Origin: Streptococcus sp. DTU_2020_1001019_1_SI_AUS_MUR_006
GTDB lineage: Bacteria > Bacillota > Bacilli > Lactobacillales > Streptococcaceae
Assembly: GCF_032340315.1 (NCBI RefSeq)
Contig: NZ_CP135436.1
Coordinates: 1,199,501-1,263,500 of the forward strand
Length of the DNA stretch: 64,000 bases
Reading direction: 5' to 3'
The notes under the pieces were generated by a model. That model was not told the DNA's origin, made no database searches, and saw only the letters and a program-made list of their open reading frames with translations. Shown piece after piece: positions 54,815 through 64,000 of this stretch (its first letter is position 1; each line of letters starts with the position of its first letter). The position numbers and the translations under genes were made by a program.

Positions 54815-55924
54815 ATGTTTCGAAGAAACAAATTGTTCTTCTGGACAACTGAAATCCTATTAATAACCCTAATTTTTTATCTCTGGAGAGAAATGGGTGC
54901 TATTATCACACCCTTTGTAAGTGTGCTGAATACAATTATGATTCCTTTTTTATTGGGAGGATTTTTGTATTATCTAACTAACCCAATTGTTATCTTTTTA
55001 GAGAAGGAATGCAAAATCAATCGCATCATTGGGATTTTGTTAACCCTTTGTGCCTTAATTTGTGCAATCGTACTTAGTTTTGTCTATCTGCTACCGATTT
55101 TGATTAATCAGTTGAGTAGTCTAATCTACTCGAGTCAAAACATTTATGGTCGTCTTCAAGATTTAGTCATTGAGTTATCAAAACATCCAGCCCTGCAAAA
55201 TCTAGATATTCAACAAACTATTCAACAATTAAATCTCTCATATGTTGATATTTTGCAAAATATCTTGAACAGTGTGACAAATAGTGTTGGAAGTGTTCTA
55301 TCTGCGCTCGTAAGCACTGTATTGATTATCATCATGACACCAGTCTTCTTGATTTACTTCCTACTTGATGGGCATAAATTTTTACCCATGCTAGAAAGAA
55401 CTATATTAAAACGAGATAAATTGAACATATCTGGTTTATTGACAAACCTAAATACAACTATTTCTCGTTACATTAGTGGAGTGTCAATAGATGCAGTTAT
55501 TATTGGATGTTTAGCTTTTATCGGTTATAGTGTAATTGGTCTAAGATATGCCTTGGTCTTCGCCATTTTTTCTGGATTGGCTAATTTGATTCCGTATGTA
55601 GGACCAAGCATTGGCTTGATTCCAATGATTATCTCAAATCTCTTCACCGATCCTCATAAAATGATTATTGCTGTCATTTATATGTTGATTATTCAGCAAG
55701 TTGATGGAAATATTTTATATCCACGTATCGTGGGTGGAGTTATGAAGGTTCACCCGATTACTATTTTAGTCTTGCTTTTATTATCAAGTAATATTTACGG
55801 TGTGATTGGAATGATTGTTGCTGTTCCAACCTATTCCATTTTAAAAGAGATTGCTAAATTCTTAGCGCGACTGTATGAAAATCATAAGGAAGCACAAGAA
55901 GTTGAAAAACATTTATCAGAATAA
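54815..55924 (+). CDS. AI-2E family transporter (DUF20)
   Basis: 369 residues with about eight helices grouped two-four-two and a central hydrophilic loop near 110-150. SGLANLIPYVGPSIGLIPMIIS near 251-272 and QQVDGNILYPRIVGG near 291-305 are the family signature. Members export autoinducer 2 or act as Na/H antiporters, so the substrate is open. AGAGGAGGTG precedes the ATG. Confidence 0.9.
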   Translation: MFRRNKLFFWTTEILLITLIFYLWREMGAIITPFVSVLNTIMIPFLLGGFLYYLTNPIVIFLEKECKINRIIGILLTLCALICAIVLSFVYLLPILINQLSSLIYSSQNIYGRLQDLVIELSKHPALQNLDIQQTIQQLNLSYVDILQNILNSVTNSVGSVLSALVSTVLIIIMTPVFLIYFLLDGHKFLPMLERTILKRDKLNISGLLTNLNTTISRYISGVSIDAVIIGCLAFIGYSVIGLRYALVFAIFSGLANLIPYVGPSIGLIPMIISNLFTDPHKMIIAVIYMLIIQQVDGNILYPRIVGGVMKVHPITILVLLLLSSNIYGVIGMIVAVPTYSILKEIAKFLARLYENHKEAQEVEKHLSE

Positions 55925-55925
55925 A

Positions 55926-55957
55926 GATGTCGGGATAAAAGCTCCCGACCTTTTTTT
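55926..55957 (+). terminator. Terminator after the AI-2E permease
   Basis: GTCGGGA and TCCCGAC pair around TAAAAGC, followed by seven T residues. The following 55958-56237 contains no gene that I can support. Confidence 0.9.
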
Positions 55958-56237
55958 GATCATTGTATCTTTGGCGATGTAGTTGATCAAACTTTTTATT
56001 GGCTTTCAACTCTCTAATCTCTTATGATGAAACTTTAATTTTTTCAATACACAACTTTTTACAAACAACTGAATGATTGAAGTCTTTCGGGGCTGGAAAT
56101 AGGAAATTCAGACTTGGATTATCGATTTATGGTCTATCGCCTTTTGCTAAAATAAGCCTATTTATAGATATTTTAAATAAATTGGTAGAGGAAGTAGAGT
56201 GAGAATAAGAATAATTCACAAAAACTTTGTAAAACAC

Positions 56238-56265
56238 TTGCAATTTAGCTGAAATTTGATAAAAT
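56238..56265 (+). promoter_or_regulatory. tuf promoter
   Basis: TTGCAA, a 16-base spacer and TAAAAT preceded by TGA. A leader of about 65 bases follows, in which TAGAC and GTCTA can pair, before TTGGAGG and the tuf start. Confidence 0.8.
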
Positions 56266-56336
56266 AGTAAGGAAAGTTAGACTGTATTGCCTACTGTCTA
56301 TCTATAAAATATATTTTATTGGAGGCTTTTACTCAA

Positions 56337-57533
<1,197 letters not shown>

Positions 57534-57576
57534 TTCGATTTAGTTCCCAGAAGAACAATTATTTAAGTCAGACACT

Positions 57577-57608
57577 AAAAGAATCTTGCTATGCAAGGTT
57601 CTTTTTTT
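57577..57608 (+). terminator. Terminator after tuf
   Basis: AGAATCTTGC-tat-GCAAGGTTCT followed by seven T residues. Confidence 0.92.
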
Positions 57609-57634
57609 GCGATCAAAAGTGAGAGAGTTACTTT

Positions 57635-57663
57635 TTTACAATTTCATAAAATCATGGTAAAAT
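57635..57663 (+). promoter_or_regulatory. proBAC promoter
   Basis: TTTACA, a 17-base spacer and TAAAAT preceded by TGG. The proB ATG lies 28 bases downstream. Confidence 0.78.
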
Positions 57664-57690
57664 GGTTAAATATTAAATTTGGAGAAAAAT

Positions 57691-58800
57691 ATGAAGTATA
57701 AGCGTATCGTATTTAAAGTGGGAACTTCATCCCTGACACATAAAGATGGAAGTTTATCTCGCAGTAAAGTAAAAGCTATCACACAACAGCTTGCAATGCT
57801 GCATGAAGCAGGTCATGAGCTTATTTTGGTGTCTTCTGGGGCTGTTGCAGCAGGTTTCGGAGCCTTAGGATTTAAAAAACGACCAACAAAGATTGCGGAT
57901 AAGCAAGCTTCAGCGGCGGTTGGTCAAGGATTGCTTCTGGAAGAATATACAACCAATTTGCTCTTAAGACAGATTGTTTCAGCGCAAATCTTGCTAACTC
58001 AGGATGATTTTGTCGATAAGCGACGTTATAAAAATGCCCATCAAGCTTTATCTGTTCTTCTCAATCGTGGCGCGATTCCGATTATCAATGAAAATGACAG
58101 TGTCGTTATTGATGAGCTCAAGGTCGGGGATAATGATACGCTCAGTGCTCAGGTAGCTGCAATGGTGCAGGCAGATCTTTTGGTCCTCTTAACAGATGTA
58201 GACGGTCTTTATACTGGTAATCCTAACTCGGATCTAAGAGCTAAACGTCTGGAGAGAATTGAGACCATCAATCGAGAAATCATAGATATGGCTGGTGGTG
58301 CTGGATCTTCAAATGGAACAGGTGGTATGTTGACGAAAATAAAAGCTGCTACCATTGCAACTGAGTCAGGTGTTCCCGTATATATCTGTTCTTCCTTGAA
58401 ACCTGATGCTTTAATTGAAGCAGCTGAAGAAACTCTTGATGGTTCTTTCTTTTTTGCACAGGAAAAGGGACTTCGTACCCAGAAACAGTGGCTAGCCTTT
58501 TATGCCAAAAGTCAGGGAGCAATTTGGGTTGATAAAGGGGCGGCAGAAGCCCTCTCTCAACATGGAAAGAGTCTCCTTTTATCTGGTATTGTTGAAGCAG
58601 AAGGAGCCTTTTCTTACGGTGATATCGTGACAGTATTTGACAAGGAAACTGGAAAATCACTTGGGAAAGGACGCGTGCAATTTGGGGCATCTGCTTTGGA
58701 GGATATGTTACGTTCTCAAAAAGCTAAGGGGGTCTTGATTCACCGTGATGACTGGATTTCCATTACGCCTGAAATCCAACTACTCTTTACAGAATTTTAG
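57691..58800 (+). CDS. proB: Glutamate 5-kinase
   Basis: First step of proline synthesis, phosphorylating glutamate. The kinase domain begins [29 protein letters not shown] is near residues 48-60 and [24 protein letters not shown] near 131-154 binds glutamate. A PUA domain follows from about 275. Length 369 is normal. ATG 57691 follows TTGGAGAAA. It leads proB-proA-proC. Confidence 0.97.
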   Translation: MKYKRIVFKVGTSSLTHKDGSLSRSKVKAITQQLAMLHEAGHELILVSSGAVAAGFGALGFKKRPTKIADKQASAAVGQGLLLEEYTTNLLLRQIVSAQILLTQDDFVDKRRYKNAHQALSVLLNRGAIPIINENDSVVIDELKVGDNDTLSAQVAAMVQADLLVLLTDVDGLYTGNPNSDLRAKRLERIETINREIIDMAGGAGSSNGTGGMLTKIKAATIATESGVPVYICSSLKPDALIEAAEETLDGSFFFAQEKGLRTQKQWLAFYAKSQGAIWVDKGAAEALSQHGKSLLLSGIVEAEGAFSYGDIVTVFDKETGKSLGKGRVQFGASALEDMLRSQKAKGVLIHRDDWISITPEIQLLFTEF

Positions 58801-58809
58801 AGGTAAACT

Positions 58810-60072
58810 ATGGTAAGTACACAAGAACAATTTGAACTGGTACAGGCAGTTAAAAAAACCATCAATACTGCTAGTGAAACAGTAAAAAACCAAGCCTTGC
58901 TAGCTATGGCCGATCACTTATTGACAGCTACTGAAGAGATTTTATCAGCTAATGTTCGTGATATGGAAGCGGCTAAGGGGAAAATCTCAGATGTTATGCT
59001 CGATCGTCTTTATTTGGATGCAAGTCGTATCCAAGCGATGGCAACTGGGATTCGTGAAGTGGTTGCTTTACCAGATCCTATTGGTGAAGTCCTAGAAAGA
59101 AGTCAGCTTGAAAATGGTTTGGCCATTACTAAGAAGCGTGTGGCTATGGGTGTTATTGGCATTATCTATGAAAGTCGTCCAAATGTGACTTCTGATGCAG
59201 CTGCCCTTGCTCTCAAGAGTGGAAATGCGGTTGTTCTTCGTAGCGGTAAGGATGCCTACCAAACAGCTCATGCTATTGTTACAGCCTTGAAGAAGGGCTT
59301 GGAGACTACCACCATTCATCCAGACGTCATTCAATTAGTAGAAGATACCAGTCGTGAAAGTAGTTATGCCATGATGAAGGCTAAGGGTTATCTAGATCTT
59401 CTCATTCCTCGTGGGGGGGCTGGTTTGATCAATGCTGTCGTTGAGAATGCTATTGTGCCAGTTATCGAAACAGGTACAGGGATTGTTCATATCTACGTTG
59501 ACAAGGATGCGGATGAAGACAAGGCACTGTCTATTATCAATAACGCTAAAACTAGTCGTCCCTCAGTCTGCAATGCCATGGAAGTGCTGCTTGTTCATGA
59601 AGACAAGGCAGCAAACTTCCTTCCTCGTTTGGAGCAAGTTCTGGTTGCCGATCGAAAGGAAGCTGGACTGGAACCGATTCAATTGCGTCTAGATGAGAAA
59701 GCTAGTCAATTTATTTCTGGGATAGCAGCGGAGCCACAAGATTTTGACACTGAGTTTTTAGACTATGTCCTAGCTGTAAAAGTAGTTTCTAGTCTTGAGG
59801 AAGCTGTAGAGCATATCGAATCTCACAGCACCCATCATTCAGATGCGATTGTGACTGAAAATGCTGGTGCTGCTGAGTACTTTACAAATCAAGTGGACTC
59901 GGCAGCGGTTTATGTCAATGCTTCGACTCGTTTCACAGATGGTGGACAATTTGGTCTTGGTTGTGAAATGGGGATTTCTACTCAGAAATTACATGCGCGT
60001 GGTCCAATGGGCTTGAAGGAATTGACTAGCTACAAATATGTGGTTACTGGTGATGGACAGATAAGGGAGTAA
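58810..60072 (+). CDS. proA: Glutamate-5-semialdehyde dehydrogenase
   Basis: Reduces glutamyl 5-phosphate to the semialdehyde with [32 protein letters not shown] near residues 112-138 is the cofactor and substrate region. [18 protein letters not shown] with the catalytic Cys near 255 is intact, as is the late [12 protein letters not shown]. Length 420 is normal. It starts 9 bases after proB and ends 4 bases before proC. Confidence 0.97.
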   Translation: MVSTQEQFELVQAVKKTINTASETVKNQALLAMADHLLTATEEILSANVRDMEAAKGKISDVMLDRLYLDASRIQAMATGIREVVALPDPIGEVLERSQLENGLAITKKRVAMGVIGIIYESRPNVTSDAAALALKSGNAVVLRSGKDAYQTAHAIVTALKKGLETTTIHPDVIQLVEDTSRESSYAMMKAKGYLDLLIPRGGAGLINAVVENAIVPVIETGTGIVHIYVDKDADEDKALSIINNAKTSRPSVCNAMEVLLVHEDKAANFLPRLEQVLVADRKEAGLEPIQLRLDEKASQFISGIAAEPQDFDTEFLDYVLAVKVVSSLEEAVEHIESHSTHHSDAIVTENAGAAEYFTNQVDSAAVYVNASTRFTDGGQFGLGCEMGISTQKLHARGPMGLKELTSYKYVVTGDGQIRE

Positions 60073-60076
60073 AGAG

Positions 60077-60874
60077 ATGAAGATTGGATTTATCGGCTTG
60101 GGGAATATGGGAGCTAGTTTGGCTAATGCTGTCTTGCAGGCAAAAATGAGTCATCAGATTCTCCTTGCTAATCGTAGTCAAGCTAAGGTGGATGCTTTTA
60201 TTGCCAATTATGGTGGTCAGGCTTCTAGCAATGACGAAATCTTTGCAGAAGCTGATGTGATTTTTCTAGGAGTAAAGCCAGCTCAATTCTCTGAACTGAT
60301 TACTCAATATCAGTCAATCCTTGAGAAACGAGAAAGTCTTCTTTTGATTTCCATGGCAGCTGGTTTGACCTTGGAAAAACTTGCTAGTCTTCTTCCAAGT
60401 CACCATAGGATTATTCGTATTATGCCTAATACACCTGTTGCTATTGGGCAAGGAGTGATTAGTTATGCCTTGTCTGAAAATTGTCATCCAGAAGACAGTG
60501 AACTTTTTTGTCAACTTTTAGCTAATGCAGGGCAGTTGGTTGAAATAAGTGATGGTTTAATAGATGCAGCAACAGGACTTGCAGGCTGTGGACCAGCTTT
60601 TGTCTATCTCTTTATCGAGGCCTTAGCAGATGCTGGAGTTCAGACGGGATTGCCACGAGAAACGGCCTTGAAAATGGCTGCTCAAACTGTGGTAGGAGCT
60701 GGACAATTGGTCCTAGAAAGCCAAGAGCATCCTGGGGTCTTGAAAGACCAAGTTTGTAGCCCAGGTGGTTCGACCATTGCTGGTGTAGCAAGTCTAGAAG
60801 AGCATGCTTTCAGAGGAACTGTTATGGATGCCGTCAACCAAGCCTACAAAAGAACTCAAGAATTAGGCAAATAA
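60077..60874 (+). CDS. proC: Pyrroline-5-carboxylate reductase
   Basis: Last step of proline synthesis. The Rossmann motif GFIGLGNMGASLANA is at residues 4-18. MPNTPVAIGQGV near 117-128 and the signature DQVCSPGGSTIAGVASLEEHAFRG near 229-252 are intact. Length 265 is normal. The proBAC set makes proline from glutamate independent of supply. Confidence 0.97.
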   Translation: MKIGFIGLGNMGASLANAVLQAKMSHQILLANRSQAKVDAFIANYGGQASSNDEIFAEADVIFLGVKPAQFSELITQYQSILEKRESLLLISMAAGLTLEKLASLLPSHHRIIRIMPNTPVAIGQGVISYALSENCHPEDSELFCQLLANAGQLVEISDGLIDAATGLAGCGPAFVYLFIEALADAGVQTGLPRETALKMAAQTVVGAGQLVLESQEHPGVLKDQVCSPGGSTIAGVASLEEHAFRGTVMDAVNQAYKRTQELGK

Positions 60875-60877
60875 GAG

Positions 60878-60908
60878 GTGAGCGTTTAAACTCACGCTCT
60901 TTTTTCTT
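60878..60908 (+). terminator. Terminator after proC
   Basis: GAGCGT and ACGCTC pair across an 8-base loop, followed by six T residues. Confidence 0.88.
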
Positions 60909-60992
60909 ACAAAGAACAAAATAAAAAAAGCTTTTCACAAATACCCATTTTTTTGATAGAATAGAAGAGAGAAAAATAGAAATGAGTCAGAC

Positions 60993-61631
60993 ATGTCAAA
61001 AGGATTTTTAGTCTCTCTTGAGGGACCAGAGGGAGCAGGAAAAACAAGCGTTCTTGAAGCCTTAATCCCTATATTAGAGGATAGGGGAGTGAAAGTTTTA
61101 ACAACCCGTGAACCAGGTGGGGTCTTAATTGGAGAAAAAATTCGCGAAGTTATCCTAGATCCTAGTCATACTGAAATGGATCCTAAGACTGAGCTTCTCC
61201 TCTATATTGCTAGTCGTCGACAACACTTGGTGGAAAAGGTCTTACCAGCACTTGCAGCTGGAAAACTGGTTATCATGGATCGCTTTATCGATAGTTCTGT
61301 TGCTTATCAGGGCTTTGGGCGTGGTTTAGATATCGATGCTATTGATTGGCTTAATGAGTTTGCAACAGATGGACTGAAACCTGATTTGACTCTTTATTTT
61401 GATATTGAGGTGGAAGAGGGACTGGCACGTATTGCTGCCAACAGTAATCGGGAAGTCAATCGTTTGGACATGGAAGGTCTGGATCTACACCGAAAAGTTC
61501 GTCAAGGTTACCTTTCTCTTCTTGAAAGAGAAGGAAATCGCATCGAAAAAATCGATGCTAGCCTACCACTTGATCAAGTGATTGAAAATACGCAACAGCT
61601 ACTTTTTGATAGGATGGGATTAAGGAGATGA
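60993..61631 (+). CDS. tmk: Thymidylate kinase
   Basis: Phosphorylates dTMP to dTDP. The P-loop [16 protein letters not shown] is near residues 9-24. TTREPGG near 37 and the [18 protein letters not shown] stretch near 97-114 are conserved. Length 212 is normal. A TGATAGAAT -10-like sequence lies near 60954-60962, about 30 bases upstream, and the ribosome binding site is weak. It overlaps holB by four bases. Confidence 0.96.
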   Translation: MSKGFLVSLEGPEGAGKTSVLEALIPILEDRGVKVLTTREPGGVLIGEKIREVILDPSHTEMDPKTELLLYIASRRQHLVEKVLPALAAGKLVIMDRFIDSSVAYQGFGRGLDIDAIDWLNEFATDGLKPDLTLYFDIEVEEGLARIAANSNREVNRLDMEGLDLHRKVRQGYLSLLEREGNRIEKIDASLPLDQVIENTQQLLFDRMGLRR

Positions 61632-62518
61632 AGCAAGAGCAATTAAGAGCTTGTCAACCTCTACAATTTGAACGTTTTGTCCATATCTTGGAGCAAGGGC
61701 AGCTCAATCACGCCTATCTCTTTTCAGGTAATTTTGGAAGTTTAGAGATGGCCCTTTTTTTGTCTAAAAGTCTCTTTTGTAGTGAGAAAACTGGTATTTT
61801 TCCTTGTGAAAAATGTCGGAATTGTAAATTGATTGAGCAGGAAGAGTTTCCTGATGTGACCATAATTAAACCTCTGAATCAAGTCATTAAGACGGAGCGT
61901 ATTCGAGAATTAGTTGGTCAATTTTCCCAGTCTGGTATTGAAAATCAACGTCAGGTCTTTATTATCGAACAAGCAGAAAAAATGCATGTGAATGCTGCAA
62001 ATTCTCTTTTAAAGGTTATTGAAGAACCACAGAGCGAAATCTACATTTTCTTTTTGACTGATGATGAGGAACAGATGTTACCAACGATTCGAAGTCGGAC
62101 ACAGATTTTCCAATTTAAGAAACAAGTCTCTACTTTAATGTCACAGCTTGAAGAGGCTGGTTTAGTAAAAAATAAAGCTAAACTATTGGCCCAATTCAGT
62201 CAGTCTCAGACCGAGGCTGATAAGCTTGTGCATCAAGCAGGATTTTGGGCACTGGTAGATGAAAGTGAACGCCTCTTTTCTTGGCTTTTAGCCCCAAAAA
62301 AGGAATCTTACTTGCAAGTTGCAAAATTAACGAGTTTGGCTGATGATAAAGAAAAGCAAGATCATGTGCTCAGGATTTTAGAGGTATTAGCTGGCCAGGA
62401 GGTTCTCAATGTTTCTGCGCGGAACATCTTGAAACATCTCGTCCAAGCTCGGAAAATGTGGCGGGCCAATGTTAGCTTTCAAAACGCTTTGGAATACCTG
62501 GTTTTACAAAAAAATTAA
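61628..62518 (+). CDS. holB: DNA polymerase III subunit delta'
   Basis: 296-residue clamp-loader subunit of the AAA+ fold. [11 protein letters not shown] near residues 28-38 is a modified P-loop lacking the GKT needed to bind ATP, as expected for delta'. CEKCRNCKL near 58-66 with the upstream Cys forms the zinc module, [25 protein letters not shown] is near 108-132, and the sensor [11 protein letters not shown] near 149. Cotranslated with tmk. Confidence 0.94.
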   Translation: MKQEQLRACQPLQFERFVHILEQGQLNHAYLFSGNFGSLEMALFLSKSLFCSEKTGIFPCEKCRNCKLIEQEEFPDVTIIKPLNQVIKTERIRELVGQFSQSGIENQRQVFIIEQAEKMHVNAANSLLKVIEEPQSEIYIFFLTDDEEQMLPTIRSRTQIFQFKKQVSTLMSQLEEAGLVKNKAKLLAQFSQSQTEADKLVHQAGFWALVDESERLFSWLLAPKKESYLQVAKLTSLADDKEKQDHVLRILEVLAGQEVLNVSARNILKHLVQARKMWRANVSFQNALEYLVLQKN

Positions 62519-62547
62519 AGTGAAGATAGATTATAGAAAGGGCTGTA

Positions 62548-62865
62548 ATGAATAAAAAAGAATTATTTGATGCTTTAGATGACTTTTCACAGCAATTGTT
62601 GGTAACCTTGGCAGACGTCGAAGCTATCAAGAAAAATCTCAAGAGTTTGGTAGAGGAAAATACAGCTCTTCGATTAGAAAATGATAAACTGAGAGAACGT
62701 TTGGGAGAGGTTGAGGAGACTGCTCCAGCCAAAACGAAACATGTAAGGGAAAATGTCCGTCGCATTTATGAGGACGGTTTTCATGTTTGCCGTGACTTTT
62801 ATGGTCAACGTCGAGAGCAAGATGCAGAATGTATGTTTTGTGATGAGTTGTTATTTAGGGAGTAA
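62548..62865 (+). CDS. yabA: Replication initiation control protein YabA
   Basis: 105 residues. The N-terminal 60 form a leucine-rich coiled coil ([26 protein letters not shown]). The C-terminus carries a zinc-binding site (HVCRDF, then CMFCDELLF). YabA binds DnaA and the sliding clamp and limits initiation in Firmicutes. The tmk-holB-yabA-rsmI gene order is the usual one. AAAGGGCTG precedes the ATG. Confidence 0.94.
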   Translation: MNKKELFDALDDFSQQLLVTLADVEAIKKNLKSLVEENTALRLENDKLRERLGEVEETAPAKTKHVRENVRRIYEDGFHVCRDFYGQRREQDAECMFCDELLFRE

Positions 62866-62867
62866 GT

Positions 62868-63746
62868 ATGCAGATTCAAAAGAGTTTTAAGGGACAATCT
62901 CCCTATGGCAAGCTTTATCTAGTCGCAACGCCGATTGGTAATCTAGAAGATATGACTTTCCGTGCCATTCAGACCTTGAAAGAGGTCGACTGGATCGCGG
63001 CAGAAGATACTCGTAATACTGGACTTTTGCTCAAGCATTTTGAGATTTCAACCAAGCAAATCAGTTTTCACGAACATAATGCCAAGGAAAAAATACCTGA
63101 TTTGATTGAGTTGTTGAAGCAAGGTCAAAATCTTGCCCAAGTATCTGATGCAGGGATGCCTAGTATTTCTGACCCTGGCCATGATTTGGTTAAGGCTGCT
63201 ATCGAAGAAGATATCGCAGTTGTCACGGTTCCAGGAGCTAGTGCAGGAATTTCTGCCTTGATTGCCAGTGGCTTGGCACCTCAACCTCACATTTTTTATG
63301 GTTTCTTACCACGAAAGTCAGGCCAACAAAAGCAGTTTTTCGAAGCGAAAAAAGCTTATCCAGAGACCCAGATTTTCTATGAATCACCTCACCGTGTGGC
63401 GGATACGCTAGAAAATATGCTAGAAGTCTACGGTGATCGCTCGGTGGTTTTGGTCAGAGAATTGACTAAAATCTTTGAAGAATATCAGCGTGGAACTATT
63501 ACTGAATTATTAGAAAGTATTTCTGAAACACCACTTAAGGGCGAGTGTCTTCTGATTGTGGAAGGTGCCAGTCAAGAAGTAGAGGATAAGGATGAAGAGG
63601 ATTTATTTTCTGAGATACAGGACCGCATTCATCAAGGTATGAAGAAAAATCAGGCCATTAAGGAAGTTGCAAAGATTTACCAATGGAACAAAAGCCAGCT
63701 CTACGCAGCTTATCACGAATGGGAAGACAATCAAGAAAACAACTAG
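62868..63746 (+). CDS. rsmI: 16S rRNA 2'-O-ribose C1402 methyltransferase
   Basis: 292-residue tetrapyrrole-methylase-fold enzyme that methylates C1402 in the ribosomal P site. GKLYLVATPIGNLEDMTFRAIQTL near 14-37, AAEDTRNTGLLLKHF near 44-58, SDAGMPSISDPG near 92-103 and FYGFLPRKSGQQ near 142-153 are diagnostic. It starts two bases after yabA. Confidence 0.96.
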   Translation: MQIQKSFKGQSPYGKLYLVATPIGNLEDMTFRAIQTLKEVDWIAAEDTRNTGLLLKHFEISTKQISFHEHNAKEKIPDLIELLKQGQNLAQVSDAGMPSISDPGHDLVKAAIEEDIAVVTVPGASAGISALIASGLAPQPHIFYGFLPRKSGQQKQFFEAKKAYPETQIFYESPHRVADTLENMLEVYGDRSVVLVRELTKIFEEYQRGTITELLESISETPLKGECLLIVEGASQEVEDKDEEDLFSEIQDRIHQGMKKNQAIKEVAKIYQWNKSQLYAAYHEWEDNQENN

Positions 63747-63748
63747 AC

Positions 63749-63778
63749 AGGGAAGTTTGCCTTCTTCCCTTTTTTTGT
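63749..63778 (+). terminator. Terminator after rsmI
   Basis: GGGAAG pairs with CTTCCC around a short loop, followed by seven T residues. Confidence 0.88.
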
Positions 63779-63811
63779 TATACTAGAAGAAGAAAAAAAT
63801 AGAAAGATTTG

Positions 63812-63967
63812 TGGGAGTGAAAAAGTCCGAGGGACTTTTTCAGCCTGAGCCTGAAAACTCGAAAGCGAAGTAAGTCCGGGGGACTTTTTCAGCCTGAGCC
63901 AAAAAATTCGAAAGTGAAGCAAGTTCGTTGAACTTTTTTAACCCGATTCAGGAAATTCACACTCCCA
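63812..63967 (+). repeat. Hairpin repeat array with a 49-base period
   Basis: Three units start at 63823, 63872 and 63921. Each begins with a terminator-like hairpin: AAGTCC-gag-GGACTT, AAGTCC-ggg-GGACTT and AAGTTC-gtt-GAACTT, each followed by T residues. Units 1 and 2 share CAGCCTGAGCC and TCGAAAG-GAAG blocks; unit 3 is diverged. The array is enclosed by TGGGAGTG (63812-63819) and CACTCCCA (63960-63967). It encodes nothing and is not a CRISPR. Confidence 0.8.
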
Positions 63968-63983
63968 AAGAGGTATTAGTGTC

Positions 63984-64000
63984 GTGTCTCAATCTTATAT
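63984..64000 (+). CDS. trmFO: Start of trmFO (tRNA uracil-54 methyltransferase), cut by the window
   Basis: Only GTG TCT CAA TCT TAT AT is visible, preceded by AAGAGG. The residues MSQSY match the start of streptococcal TrmFO, the folate-dependent enzyme that makes ribothymidine at tRNA position 54. Five residues are little evidence, so the call rests on recognition of this N-terminus and on the placed ribosome binding site. Confidence 0.5.

Noticed and set aside
55958..56237. Gene or mobile element upstream of tuf
   Set aside because: No open frame with a ribosome binding site and no inverted ends are visible; it looks like ordinary AT-rich spacer before the tuf promoter.
63812..63967. CRISPR array
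   Set aside because: The units are contiguous hairpins with diverging sequence and no unique spacers; no cas genes are nearby.

Overview
The window is about 64 kb of a low-GC Gram-positive chromosome from a mitis-group Streptococcus, most likely S. mitis or a close relative. Four observations point there: the gene content (ciaRH, lectinolysin, suf, proBAC, dnaX), lipoproteins and YSIRK-type export, an aminoglycoside adenylyltransferase gene between parE and parC, and a ParC with Gly52 and Asp91. The two ends cut pepN (left) and what appears to be trmFO (right). Almost everything reads left to right.

Layout. 0-5 kb: pepN, the CiaRH two-component system, a small membrane protein and a U32 peptidase-family protein. 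6-24.6 kb: a nucleoside and pentose-phosphate salvage region. It holds rpiA-deoB-DUF1697-punA-ClC-amidotransferase, deoD behind a tandem structured leader, a sirtuin, coaA and rpsT on the minus strand, then methyltransferase-pdp-deoC-cdd-pnrA and a nucleoside ABC transporter. Nucleosides are imported, cleaved, and their sugar phosphates sent to glycolysis. 24.7-34 kb: plsY, a polar amino-acid ABC operon with a CodY-like box, and topoisomerase IV, where parE and parC are separated by an orphan AT-rich gene and an ANT(6)-like gene. 34.4-42 kb: lectinolysin (a cholesterol-dependent cytolysin with a fucose-lectin domain), then a probable CodY-controlled operon ilvE-peptide-binding lipoprotein-DUF969-DUF979-pcp. 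42-46 kb: tRNA-Tyr, tRNA-Gln, rpsA, a free-methionine-sulfoxide reductase and dnaX. 46.5-51.8 kb: sufCDSUB iron-sulfur assembly. 52-64 kb: an amino-acid permease, dacA, an AI-2E-type permease, tuf, proBAC, tmk-holB-yabA-rsmI and the start of trmFO.

The most unusual feature is a leader RNA motif present three times, twice in tandem before deoD and once before parC. Its helices change sequence but keep pairing. A conserved A-rich/U-rich frame surrounds the second stem. The downstream start codons lack a Shine-Dalgarno sequence. I cannot match it to a riboswitch or leader family that I know. Other structures are a 164-176 bp MITE-like repeat in two copies, a 49-bp-period hairpin array before trmFO, four genes whose promoters predict leaderless mRNAs, and CodY-like and CcpA-like operators at matching positions.
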